Positions 17,961 through 27,411 of a DNA stretch of 64,000 nt are shown in pieces. Positions within the stretch are counted from its first letter, which is position 1. Every line of letters starts with the position of its first letter. Made by a program: the position numbers and the translations under genes. A model generated the notes under the pieces. It saw only the letters and a program-made list of their open reading frames with translations, did not search any database and was not told the DNA's origin. The stretch covers positions 1 through 64,000 of IMG/VR virus record IMGVR_UViG_3300028414_000009; one strand, written 5' to 3'. This DNA is from a virus.

Positions 17961-20900
17961 TTACCTATATGGACGAGCATCGAAATCGTATAATCTAGAT
18001 GAACTAAAATCATTATATCCACTGAAGAATCTTCTTCTATTCCACCACCAGTTTCCGGAACCAAGGGAGTTTCTATAATTACTCAGCATCACTTTGTTGA
18101 TACTATTTTTATTTGTTCCAACTGCTCTATATTTAGCGTAAACTTCTACATCGAAGCTAAATTCAGTTTTATAAGAATCTATGATGTCTAGCCCTATTTT
18201 CTTTGAATATGTTAAATTGGTAAATGCATTTCCATATATTCCAGCAACTCTACCTTTACCGGTTTCACTCTCTCCAAAATAATCTGTCATTCTATATTGG
18301 AATACCATATCAACTGACACTGCATTTTGACTTCCACCTTCAATTAATTTTTTACCATACTTGTTAGGTCCATCTACCGATAGACTAGTTTGGTTTATAG
18401 GTGAAAGGTATAAGAAAGAACCACATGAAAGACCACCTAATAAAAATTGATCATCTTCCGTAAATGAGTTTTTTAAAGACTTTTTACCAATTACATTACC
18501 TTGTTCATCTATTGGTCCAGATTCACCGTCACTTCTAAATGTAATTGTCAGCGGTTGATATGCTGTTTGAATTTTTCCATTCTTATCGTTAGATCTTTTA
18601 ATAGCATATTTCGGCATCGATACAATTCCCGTTGAAACTATATCCTTTGTATTTAAACCTATGTCAGACTGAAGTAGCGGGTGTGATTTATGAAGAAAAA
18701 GACCTGAATCATACTTAGCAGCCGTTATTTGAGAAACAGAAACTGTATCAGCTGAGTTCGGAAGAATAGCTTCAGGAACGTTCGGATCAGATTGGAATCC
18801 GTTTTCATCTTCATTCTGCACACCCTGTCCATTATTATTCCATGTTCCATTCCATATAAAATCACCAGCTCCGTTTAAATTACTAGGTAAATCTTGATGT
18901 GGTTGTATTTTAAAGTCTGTAAAATCTCTTAAATGAGTTCTATCAGAAATTGATCCAATTCCAGAATTCGTGACTGTTGCAAATGTTAATCCATATTCTG
19001 CGCTACTTACTCCTGTTAAGTTTGAATCCCTAGACAAGTCAGTATCAGGATCTATAATCGAATAAAGATCAGCGTTATTAGCTATATTTCTAAATCTAGA
19101 ATAAATAAACTGTCCATTTAATTGAGATGATTGGTCTGGCGCAACAGAAAAATGATTGTATGAATTTCCATCACCTGTAAGATTTTGATAAACAACAGGG
19201 ACTAAATCATACTGAGCCTCTGTCATATAATATGTATCATTTGCTATTTTAACATCAGGTGTTGTAGTTCCAGTTGGTTGTTTATTACCAGTTTCTAAAT
19301 TAATAATACCTAGGCCATATTCTTGTTGTGATGAAGAAACATAAGCAGGTTGTTTAAGATTTCCATTAATTCTTGCACATAATTCTAGATCAGATGCCTT
19401 AGTATTATGAAGTTCTACTCTATAATTTTTAGTAACAATATATCCTTTAGTTTCATCATCTGGTTTTTCATCTACATAATATCCTGCGAATATTTTAGCA
19501 GTTGAATTATTTTTAACTAGCGTTACTTCACCTTCTTCGTCAATAATTTTAATTTGTAATTCTCCAACGGCACCTTCAACCTTAGCTTGTAGTCTTTCTA
19601 ATTGATTCTGTAATTCCAATAATTTATCATATACGCTAATAGGATTCTGTTCTCCTGTTAAAAAACCAGATGCTAGTGATTCTGCGGCATGGGCATAATA
19701 AGTATCTCCTGCCGTAAATCCACTATCAAGGTGTGTAAATAATCCTTGTGATTCTAAATCATCATTTATTTCAACCTTAACATTATCTAAATCATTTTGG
19801 TTTACTAGGCTATTTGCTCCGTCTGTAGATATTTCTCCTTCAGGAAAAGGAATAGTAATAATATCTGACCATTCTGACTCTACTGGGGTTTGTGGGAAAC
19901 CTGCTTCAGAAACAGATTTAATCATCATTTCTATTTTTTCACCAGGCTGAATAGATAAATCTATTGAGTTAAAATTAATAGCCTGTGAATCTTCTTCAGA
20001 TTCTAGAATCCATCTATATCCACCATCTGCTTGCTTTTCTCTTTTTCTAATAGGACCTTTAACTTCGACCCAGTTTGAAAATGCAGCAGTTTTTTTATTA
20101 AATTTGATTTGCTCTATTACAGATGTTTTACCCGTTGAGGAAACGTATCTATATCTAGCAATAAACTGAACTACTTCTTGTGAAATTTCATCACCAACTT
20201 TCTTTGGCTCCGGAATAGACCAAAAGCCTCTTACCCTATATTTAGGATTAACTTTAGGTAATTCATTTGATTCAGCAATCGCTTTAATCTGTCCAACGCT
20301 TGAAGAGAATACTTTAGTTTCAGCAGCCTTTTCTCTAATGATAGAAGCTAATTCATTTTTCTCTCTATTTCTTTCTATTTTAGATGAGAACTTTTTAGTA
20401 GCAATTAATTTTCTTTTCTTTCTAATTGTAGTGTCAAGCTTTTTAATAACTTCTTTAGCTTTAACTTTATCAGATTTGATCTTTTTTACTTGTTCAACGC
20501 TAGCGTTTTGAGTAAGGTGTTTATTAATTTGTGTTACTTTAAAGTTATCTACTTCTACGATTGGTGCATCTGGGATAAGACCTTCTGATGCAGGTGGAAT
20601 GTAATCAACCTTAAGTGCTTTAATAAATTGACCAAAATCAGCAACTTCTTCTTTATAGTATTTAGCAAGTGTAGTAACTATACCATCTTCATTTTGAATA
20701 GTAAGTTCATTCGAAAAGAATGCAACACCTGGTGAGAAATCAGTAGCTGGTAGTTTAGAGATAGGATCTATTGGTTTAACAAAAACTACTTGTCTTTCAT
20801 TAAATCCAACTTTAACTTCTATAGAAACAGAAGCATCAATATCTTTATAAATAGCGAGAGCATTCGCTCCTATTTTAATCGGTGAATAACCTTCTAAAAG

Positions 20901-21776
20901 TGACAATTCAACTTGTGTTGTTGAAGAATCAATAGAGGTTACTCTATATCTTGTGTTATATTCAGACGTGTTTACTACCAATGAATCTCCAATTTTTAGA
21001 GTTTCAGTATCTTTCATGTCTTTATTAGAGTCCGAATATGTTAATTTATTTAGAGTATATACTTTTACGGTTTTAGTTTGACTAGTCCCGTCTATTAGAG
21101 ATGTTTTCTGAACATTTTCTACTTTTAATACGTCTAACTGGCCATTATACTGAATAGATCTTACTGGCATATCTACCGTCTCTGCATCTATTCTATATTT
21201 TAAACCATCTTCTTTTATTTTAGAAATAAATTTAGAATAATTGACATCATTCTGACCTTTAAAAATTTCATCAAAGGATTCAGTGGAAGACAAGTCTTCA
21301 TGATCAAATATAACTCTTTCAGTATAAACTCTTTCAGTATCTACTGGAATTTGTCCTTTAACATCTAAACTAATAGTTAATAAAGGATTTAAGAAATCTT
21401 CAAAGAAATCGTTTAGTTGTGTATTAAATTCTTTTGGAGTTGCTAACGACTTTATAGGTAAAGAAGGACCTTTTAATTTAGAAGTATGTATTCTTCTATA
21501 AGAACCATCTTTAAGTTTTACATTTGCACTGGAAGTATCTAAACCACTAATCGCAGTTATGTTCTTATCAATTCTTTCAATTTCTCTTTTCAAAAATCCA
21601 AATGCTGGAATTTGAATTGCAGTCATTTCTCCTGTGCGATTATCGAATAAATCTATTGTAACCGTTTCTTTATCGGTTGAAATAGCCTCATTGATACGTT
21701 CGAAAGTTTCTAGTGAATTAGTGTTTAATTCTAGAAACTGTTCGAGTAAATGTGATATAGAATTGCTAGCGCTCAT
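17961..21776 (-). CDS. Large virion structural protein, probable baseplate component
   Basis: 1271 residues. The first 200 residues are helical and polar. A Lys-rich helical stretch at roughly residues 415-500 (VKKIKSDKVKAKEVIKKLD and following) is a likely coiled coil. After it comes a beta-sandwich resembling a fibronectin-type domain (RYRYVSSTGKTSVIEQIKF). A short helix ELQNQLERLQAKVEG precedes a beta-rich C-terminal half containing GLSCGSFLYLSPINQTSLSV. The mix of coiled coils and Ig-like domains is common in wedge and fibre-connector proteins. It sits 1 nt after the 661-residue gene. The exact T4 counterpart (gp10-type or other) cannot be decided by reading. Confidence 0.65.
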   Translation of the reverse strand: MSASNSISHLLEQFLELNTNSLETFERINEAISTDKETVTIDLFDNRTGEMTAIQIPAFGFLKREIERIDKNITAISGLDTSSANVKLKDGSYRRIHTSKLKGPSLPIKSLATPKEFNTQLNDFFEDFLNPLLTISLDVKGQIPVDTERVYTERVIFDHEDLSSTESFDEIFKGQNDVNYSKFISKIKEDGLKYRIDAETVDMPVRSIQYNGQLDVLKVENVQKTSLIDGTSQTKTVKVYTLNKLTYSDSNKDMKDTETLKIGDSLVVNTSEYNTRYRVTSIDSSTTQVELSLLEGYSPIKIGANALAIYKDIDASVSIEVKVGFNERQVVFVKPIDPISKLPATDFSPGVAFFSNELTIQNEDGIVTTLAKYYKEEVADFGQFIKALKVDYIPPASEGLIPDAPIVEVDNFKVTQINKHLTQNASVEQVKKIKSDKVKAKEVIKKLDTTIRKKRKLIATKKFSSKIERNREKNELASIIREKAAETKVFSSSVGQIKAIAESNELPKVNPKYRVRGFWSIPEPKKVGDEISQEVVQFIARYRYVSSTGKTSVIEQIKFNKKTAAFSNWVEVKGPIRKREKQADGGYRWILESEEDSQAINFNSIDLSIQPGEKIEMMIKSVSEAGFPQTPVESEWSDIITIPFPEGEISTDGANSLVNQNDLDNVKVEINDDLESQGLFTHLDSGFTAGDTYYAHAAESLASGFLTGEQNPISVYDKLLELQNQLERLQAKVEGAVGELQIKIIDEEGEVTLVKNNSTAKIFAGYYVDEKPDDETKGYIVTKNYRVELHNTKASDLELCARINGNLKQPAYVSSSQQEYGLGIINLETGNKQPTGTTTPDVKIANDTYYMTEAQYDLVPVVYQNLTGDGNSYNHFSVAPDQSSQLNGQFIYSRFRNIANNADLYSIIDPDTDLSRDSNLTGVSSAEYGLTFATVTNSGIGSISDRTHLRDFTDFKIQPHQDLPSNLNGAGDFIWNGTWNNNGQGVQNEDENGFQSDPNVPEAILPNSADTVSVSQITAAKYDSGLFLHKSHPLLQSDIGLNTKDIVSTGIVSMPKYAIKRSNDKNGKIQTAYQPLTITFRSDGESGPIDEQGNVIGKKSLKNSFTEDDQFLLGGLSCGSFLYLSPINQTSLSVDGPNKYGKKLIEGGSQNAVSVDMVFQYRMTDYFGESETGKGRVAGIYGNAFTNLTYSKKIGLDIIDSYKTEFSFDVEVYAKYRAVGTNKNSINKVMLSNYRNSLGSGNWWWNRRRFFSGYNDFSSSRLYDFDARPYR

Positions 21777-21777
21777 A

Positions 21778-23763
21778 TTATCTTAAGATATCGTATTCAA
21801 ACGTTTTATTTACTGGATCTACACATACTATTTCGATATATGGTTTATTAGATAATAAGTCCGATAAAGAAATAGAAAGTTTTTGCGACCATCCATTACT
21901 CTTATCAGTCCACAGTGTTATGTAATGTGTTGATAAGTTTTTTATTTTATTTTTAAAAGTTACTCTAACTACTTGGCCTTTTTTCCAACTTGTTATTGTA
22001 TCATCTAAGTATATATTTAGATTAGAATCAAAGTCCTGTGCCTGATCTGTATAGACCATAACTAAGTTGTCAAATTCTTTAAGTCTTTGCCATACCGCCT
22101 TTGTTCCAGCTTCATCTGGTAAAAACATAGAATCAGCAGATAATTCTCTTTCATTAGTAGAAGTTACAGTATCATATACATAAGCTTGTCCTAAAGAATA
22201 GCCATAATTAACACAACTGATTTTAACTTTACCATTGTTTGATTTATCAATAGACACTCCTGGGTTACCTGACTCTAAAACATCTGTATTATATTGTATC
22301 TCTGTTGGAATTACACCAGAAATAACCTGATTTAATCTAGAGTTGGTATTTGTTATTAGATCTAAAAGACTTCTTTCATCTTGAAAATTAATAGTAGCAT
22401 TTTCAACATCCTGTTCTATATGGTCTAGTCTCTTAGATATTCCTTGTAAGTTTTCAGAACTTAAAAAGAAACTTTCTAACATTTCAACTTTCTTAGAAAT
22501 ATCATTGTATCTAGTATTAGCATCTCTTAATAATTGAACCGCGTTTTCTAAGGCACTTGTTGTGTCTAAGAAAATGTCCATTGAGAAAGTAGAATAATCA
22601 TTAACATTCTTTTCTATCCCAACATTATCTAGCGCTGAATTAAATTTAAGATTTAATTTAAGTGCAAATGCATTACCATTAAGACCGGTAACTTCATTCG
22701 GCTTATACTTAGTTAATTCTGGAATATACCATCCATCATTTGAAGTATCTTCTTTCCAGTTATCTAATAATATTATACCGTATAGGTTTGTTGCTTTATT
22801 TCCAATGTTAGACTTTGAATATATGTCATAATACACTAGGATAGCATTGAATCTAAAATCTCCACCTCTTTTAGAATAATCTAATATTGAATCTAATTTA
22901 GGATCATTTATTATTTTAGAGTAGGCGCTTGAATTAAAATCAATTCCAAATGTTGGAACTTCATTTTCGTCAGTATTATAAGTTCCGTCAGCTTGATCAG
23001 CATAAGATTCTACATTTAAAAAAGGATCTGGGTGAGTATCATCATTTGTTCTTCCTTCAATTTCAGCACCAGGTACAAACTTAATATTATTAGTATTAAA
23101 CTTAGATGTTTCTAATAAAACTTCAGGAGTATATCCTACAGAAGAAGGAACGTTAACAAATATTTCGTTGTACTGTTGCCCTTTATAATTTTTATCGTTA
23201 GTTACATCAATATTTCCAATGTATTTTATAACTTGACTATATTCAGAACCGGCTTGAGTAGAATCATCTAGCTCTATCATTCTAGAATATCCTGTTGAAA
23301 CTTCTTGTGAAGTTGCAGTTCTTACTCTTATCGCATTGATGTGATATAAGTATTTAAAGAATATTTTTTCAGCATCACTTTGAAATAAAACATCATCAAA
23401 ATCATCATTAACCTCTGGGTTAAGAAGCATGTTCTCTAAATTAAGAGCATAACTTTGAAAAGTTTGTGCAAAATGTACGTTACCATTACCATCATGTAAC
23501 GAATCATTATAAGAACTAGCATTAGAACCGCCACCTCCTTCAAATAGTCTATCATACTTGATATAATTAGGACCCTCTGATAGATCAGTCGGATCACTTT
23601 GAATAAAATCAGCATATACTGGCAAGTCTAGTAATGCAAATTTAGAAAATTCAAAGTTAATATCCGGATTATAATAAGCGCGTGTCAAATCCCTTGCTGC
23701 ATTAGCAAATGCATACATCGTACCTCCTTGTTCTTGTGGAATCCTTATTAATGGTGTAGCCAT
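21778..23763 (-). CDS. Virion structural protein, probable baseplate or fibre component
   Basis: 661 residues, not recognised. The first 400 residues are beta-rich and Asn/Asp-rich, with no signal or membrane segment. About residues 410-490 look like a coiled coil (LLRDANTRYNDISKKVEMLE and ISKRLDHIEQDVENATINF), which could trimerise. The C-terminal 170 residues return to beta structure with a hydrophilic, Trp-containing surface (YITLWTDKSNGWSQKLSISL). A globular-rod-globular plan fits a fibre-like or wedge-bridging protein. It is separated by 1 nt from the 1271-residue gene and by 24 nt from the small fibre gene, so all are probably co-expressed late. Confidence 0.6.
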   Translation of the reverse strand: MATPLIRIPQEQGGTMYAFANAARDLTRAYYNPDINFEFSKFALLDLPVYADFIQSDPTDLSEGPNYIKYDRLFEGGGGSNASSYNDSLHDGNGNVHFAQTFQSYALNLENMLLNPEVNDDFDDVLFQSDAEKIFFKYLYHINAIRVRTATSQEVSTGYSRMIELDDSTQAGSEYSQVIKYIGNIDVTNDKNYKGQQYNEIFVNVPSSVGYTPEVLLETSKFNTNNIKFVPGAEIEGRTNDDTHPDPFLNVESYADQADGTYNTDENEVPTFGIDFNSSAYSKIINDPKLDSILDYSKRGGDFRFNAILVYYDIYSKSNIGNKATNLYGIILLDNWKEDTSNDGWYIPELTKYKPNEVTGLNGNAFALKLNLKFNSALDNVGIEKNVNDYSTFSMDIFLDTTSALENAVQLLRDANTRYNDISKKVEMLESFFLSSENLQGISKRLDHIEQDVENATINFQDERSLLDLITNTNSRLNQVISGVIPTEIQYNTDVLESGNPGVSIDKSNNGKVKISCVNYGYSLGQAYVYDTVTSTNERELSADSMFLPDEAGTKAVWQRLKEFDNLVMVYTDQAQDFDSNLNIYLDDTITSWKKGQVVRVTFKNKIKNLSTHYITLWTDKSNGWSQKLSISLSDLLSNKPYIEIVCVDPVNKTFEYDILR

Positions 23764-23787
23764 CTAATTAACTGTTTTATTTTTATA

Positions 23788-24348
23788 TTATGAAATTGTG
23801 GCTTTATGTGAACCTGTAATCCACCAAGTGCCGTCCGTACTTCCTATAAAACTGATACTACCGTTCTGTAAAACATCTATTGAGGTATCAGCGCCATTTA
23901 TATTGTCTAAACCTGTACCTTGCATTTGAAATGCAGTCGATGCAATAATAGTTAAAATTTGTCCATCTGCTGAAGGTCCTAATTCTACATCAGCTGAACC
24001 AGTGTAAATATAAGCTCCTAGTGTAGGAGTAACTGTTCCTGCTGGAAAAGTAGCAGTAGGAGCCACTGTAAACTGGAGTGCTTTTTCTAAAATTACATTT
24101 TCTTTAAACGTAGCTTCAACGCCTGCCTCTAATGAAGATGCAGTTACGTTAAAAGTATTTAAAGTACCTGTGTTTAAGGACAGTGTGCCTGCCGTAATAG
24201 CTCCAGTTAAAGATAACGTAGAACTTGTCGTGTCTAGAACATTTGCGATTAATCCTAATTCTTCATTTACGTTATCAAAATTATTATTGATAGTAAGTCT
24301 CGAAGAAGAAAGAGAATGCGTTCCTAAAATTGTTGTAATACTTGCCAT
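23788..24348 (-). CDS. Small fibre-like virion protein
   Basis: 186 residues. The N-terminal 40 residues (with SSRLTINNNFDNVNEELGLI) resemble the N-terminal helical modules of the two long fibres, which also carry an NF..l motif. The remainder is Thr/Ser/Gly/Ala-rich with alternating hydrophobic residues and ends with a compact domain (LGPSADGQILTIIA, then GTWWITGSHKATIS) of the kind seen at the tips of phage fibres. It lies directly after the gp7-like gene with a 1-nt gap. I read it as a short trimeric fibre or whisker; the partner and receptor are unknown. Confidence 0.55.
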   Translation of the reverse strand: MASITTILGTHSLSSSRLTINNNFDNVNEELGLIANVLDTTSSTLSLTGAITAGTLSLNTGTLNTFNVTASSLEAGVEATFKENVILEKALQFTVAPTATFPAGTVTPTLGAYIYTGSADVELGPSADGQILTIIASTAFQMQGTGLDNINGADTSIDVLQNGSISFIGSTDGTWWITGSHKATIS

Positions 24349-24349
24349 T

Positions 24350-27139
24350 TTATTTAATTGTTAAGATGTTTTTTCTTGTTATGTTTTTATTTCCGTTCAA
24401 ATCAGTTAATTCAAGCTCAATACTGTACTCTCCCTTAGTGTCAAATAAGTATGTCAGCCACTGATTATCATAATATATATCTTCTTTTTTTACACTATTA
24501 TTTATCAATCTCCATTTCTGTTTTATTATGCCCGGCATTTTAGTCAGGTCATATGAAAATGTCATGTGATTTAATAGATTAATAGTACCGTGATCGTCTA
24601 TTATATAAGAATCATTGAAGCTAGGATTGTATGCTTGGTATTTAACAAAACTATCTGGATCTATGATTCCAGTGCTAGTCGTAGCATTGTAAAAATCATA
24701 TACTTGATTGGGTTGTTTAGAAACTACGAGCATATAATTACATACATCTGCTCCATCAAAATTATTTACTATATTTCCATCAGTATCTTTATATATCGGA
24801 TTCCAATTGAATTTAGTAAAAATAGGCCATTGGTTAGGATTCAAATTATTCAATTCATCCTTTAAGCTTTCCCAAGCCGCAAAATCAGTATTAGACGTAG
24901 GATATGTTGCAACAGGTGTATATTCTTCTATTATTTCTAAATCTGTAAAAGGATCTAATTGTGAAACAGAAATAGTTCCATTATTAGCGCCGTTTAATTC
25001 TAATTTAAAAGAAGAATTTAAATCTGGTCCAACCCTAGTTTGATCCCAGCATATTTCGGGACCATCATTCCATACATGTTTTCTTAATGATTTCCATTGA
25101 TAAGGCCCTGTCGTTTCATTAAATCCAGTTGGAGTTGTAGAATCTGCAAATCTTCTTACCATTGAGAATTCTTTACCATCTTCATCTTCGTGTAAATAAT
25201 TAGCTCTATCGAGAGTTAGATAATATGTAGCAATACTTTCTTCAACAGTGTTTAGGTTTTCTCTACCCCATTCCCATGAAGAACCTGCTTCATCCCATTG
25301 ATATTTATAATTAGCCCAATCTAATTCAGGCGTGAGTTTCTGATACATTCCATATACTTCAACATTCTTAGATTTAACTGTTATCTTTTCATTGTGACTA
25401 ATACTTCTTATGTTATATAAATCCCAAAAAGCAACATCAATAGTGTACTCACCGATGTATGGAAGTATTATTGGTAGTGTATACCAATTGTCAATAGATC
25501 CTCTGATAGTTTTAAAGTAGCCTCTAGGACCTTTAATTATCCATTCAATTTCATATACACTTCTTTTCCACCAATCATCCCATGTTAAATAAGGATCTTG
25601 TAAAGTGGTATATGGAGGTTGTCCGGGTGGAGAATGTAAAATATTAGCATCATCGTCAGTATCGTTTGCATCTATGAAAGTAAAGTCTGCATCATCCCAT
25701 GTATCTTTAAGTGAAGTTCCAGTTAAAATAATAGGAGCTCCTATTGGAATTCCTGCAATGGTATTATGTGAAGACATATCTTCATCGTGCCAATCTGTAT
25801 AGAAAGATCTAATAGAATCTTCTAATTCATTTCTTTCTGTTTTATTAAAAACTTCTATCTTTTGATTACGACCTTCTAGTCTATAATCTACTTTCCTAAG
25901 ATCTTCTATATAAATTGATTTAGCATCTGGAAATATATCATAATGTACGTCTTGTCCAGCATACTGTGCGTGTATTTGGTGTTGATTATTCCAAACTCTC
26001 TGATTTACTCCGTCAAAGTAATCACCCTCTGCTGTGATATCTACGATCTTTGCGTTAAGCGGTAAATATTCTTTCTGTAGTTTACGCTTTAAAGCATATA
26101 ATTTTATTAAGATTTCATCCGGCGAAAAATCTGTAATTTCCTCTACTTCTGGTAAATCAAATTCATTTAATTTTCCAGTAGGAACGTTTAATCGGTATGC
26201 TAATGAAAATCTAGAAGTTTTCTTTTGATTAGAATTAGGAAGGTTCTTATTTCTACTCTTTTTTGCTAAGAAACCTACTTCAGTTTGATTAGCAACAGGA
26301 ACCACCATCATTTTTCCAAATCCTTCAGATTGTTCGTTTATGTTTAACCAATACTCTCTAAGACTTACATTACTATATCCAAAGAAATCAATAACACCTA
26401 ATAGGGCTTTATATGTTCCTATAAAGGGTTTAATAGTAGAAGCCTGTAATAAAAGTTCTTTTCTTTTTCTATTTAATAGTTTATAATCTACACCAAGGTC
26501 TTTAATATCAGAATCTCTAAATATCAAATAATCCATTTCGTCTAGATTTAATGCCATGTTAGTTAAAAGACTTTTTAGTCTTTCATCTTCAGCAACTACT
26601 TCACCATAAACTTTAATTTCTGCAACCTTTACTTCATTACCATCTTCGGTCGCATATACATTTAATGTTCTAATATGAAAACCTTCTTTATCTGAACTTA
26701 ATGCTATATTGGCGATGCATGCTTGTACATTCAATGCCGCTGCGTTTAAAGGAACTATTTTAAAACCATCAGAGTCAATTGAAGTGTAGTGACTGTTGTC
26801 TCTCATTTTAGAAACCTGAGAAGAATCTACAACTACTTCGTAGTCTCCGTTCTTCATTGTTCCACTATAAAGAAAAATATCATTACTATCTCCATAGCCT
26901 GAAACAAATTCAAATCTTAAAGTATTAGTATTAGCATCGACTGATATAGGATGTACAAATCTTTGATTATCTAATTCATCCCTTACTTCTTCTAGAACAT
27001 ATAAATTTATCGTTTCATATAGGCCTGTCGATATTTCAGGTAGAAATATAGTACCCGTAGAATATTCTAAAGTAGAATCATACGTTAAATTTAATTCGTT
27101 AGAACTATTATCAAAGAATCTAAGATTTTGATATGGCAT
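24350..27139 (-). CDS. Baseplate wedge protein, gp7 / tail protein I-like
   Basis: 929 residues (T4 gp7 is 1032). The best marker lies around residues 240-270: YKALLGVIDFFGYSNVSLRE followed by YWLNI, a pattern typical of P2 gpI-type wedge proteins in which a helix-turn carries LGYSDVE-like residues. The N-terminal 200 residues are beta-rich. A run of Trp-rich beta domains follows the core (residues 400-900), including Ig-like segments ending LTDLNGNKNITRKNILTI. Gene order supports the call: gp25-like, gp6-like, a small gene, then this protein, as in contractile tails where W, J and I are consecutive. It would form the wedge heterotrimer with gp6. Confidence 0.65.
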   Translation of the reverse strand: MPYQNLRFFDNSSNELNLTYDSTLEYSTGTIFLPEISTGLYETINLYVLEEVRDELDNQRFVHPISVDANTNTLRFEFVSGYGDSNDIFLYSGTMKNGDYEVVVDSSQVSKMRDNSHYTSIDSDGFKIVPLNAAALNVQACIANIALSSDKEGFHIRTLNVYATEDGNEVKVAEIKVYGEVVAEDERLKSLLTNMALNLDEMDYLIFRDSDIKDLGVDYKLLNRKRKELLLQASTIKPFIGTYKALLGVIDFFGYSNVSLREYWLNINEQSEGFGKMMVVPVANQTEVGFLAKKSRNKNLPNSNQKKTSRFSLAYRLNVPTGKLNEFDLPEVEEITDFSPDEILIKLYALKRKLQKEYLPLNAKIVDITAEGDYFDGVNQRVWNNQHQIHAQYAGQDVHYDIFPDAKSIYIEDLRKVDYRLEGRNQKIEVFNKTERNELEDSIRSFYTDWHDEDMSSHNTIAGIPIGAPIILTGTSLKDTWDDADFTFIDANDTDDDANILHSPPGQPPYTTLQDPYLTWDDWWKRSVYEIEWIIKGPRGYFKTIRGSIDNWYTLPIILPYIGEYTIDVAFWDLYNIRSISHNEKITVKSKNVEVYGMYQKLTPELDWANYKYQWDEAGSSWEWGRENLNTVEESIATYYLTLDRANYLHEDEDGKEFSMVRRFADSTTPTGFNETTGPYQWKSLRKHVWNDGPEICWDQTRVGPDLNSSFKLELNGANNGTISVSQLDPFTDLEIIEEYTPVATYPTSNTDFAAWESLKDELNNLNPNQWPIFTKFNWNPIYKDTDGNIVNNFDGADVCNYMLVVSKQPNQVYDFYNATTSTGIIDPDSFVKYQAYNPSFNDSYIIDDHGTINLLNHMTFSYDLTKMPGIIKQKWRLINNSVKKEDIYYDNQWLTYLFDTKGEYSIELELTDLNGNKNITRKNILTIK

Positions 27140-27141
27140 TA

Positions 27142-27411
27142 TTATCTAATTTTTTTATCATCTTTTTTCATGGTGTAAGATTTGTAAATTTTTAAATAGT
27201 TTACAGAATCTACCCAATCGGCGATTGTATCTTGAATAAGATTAACAAAGTCGTTCATTTGATTATTTCTCCAAATATGAGAAGAAATTGAGTTTTTCAA
27301 AATATTACTTCTATAATCATTACCTAAATTTTTTCTATCGTCAAATGCATTTTCCCTGATAGAATATAATCTCTTTTTTCTACTTTTAAAAAGGTTACTA
27401 AAAATACTCAT
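27142..27411 (-). CDS. Small basic hypothetical protein in the wedge operon
   Basis: 89 residues, starting MSIFSNLFKSRKKRLYSIRE and ending with a Lys/Asp-rich tail. It is basic and mostly helical, with Trp at SSHIWRNN and IADWVDS. It overlaps the stop of the gp6-like gene by 1 nt (TAATG) and ends 2 nt before the gp7-like gene, so it is embedded in the wedge operon and probably a wedge subunit or assembly factor. No family was recognised, and it does not show the LysM pattern of gp53. Confidence 0.6.
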   Translation of the reverse strand: MSIFSNLFKSRKKRLYSIRENAFDDRKNLGNDYRSNILKNSISSHIWRNNQMNDFVNLIQDTIADWVDSVNYLKIYKSYTMKKDDKKIR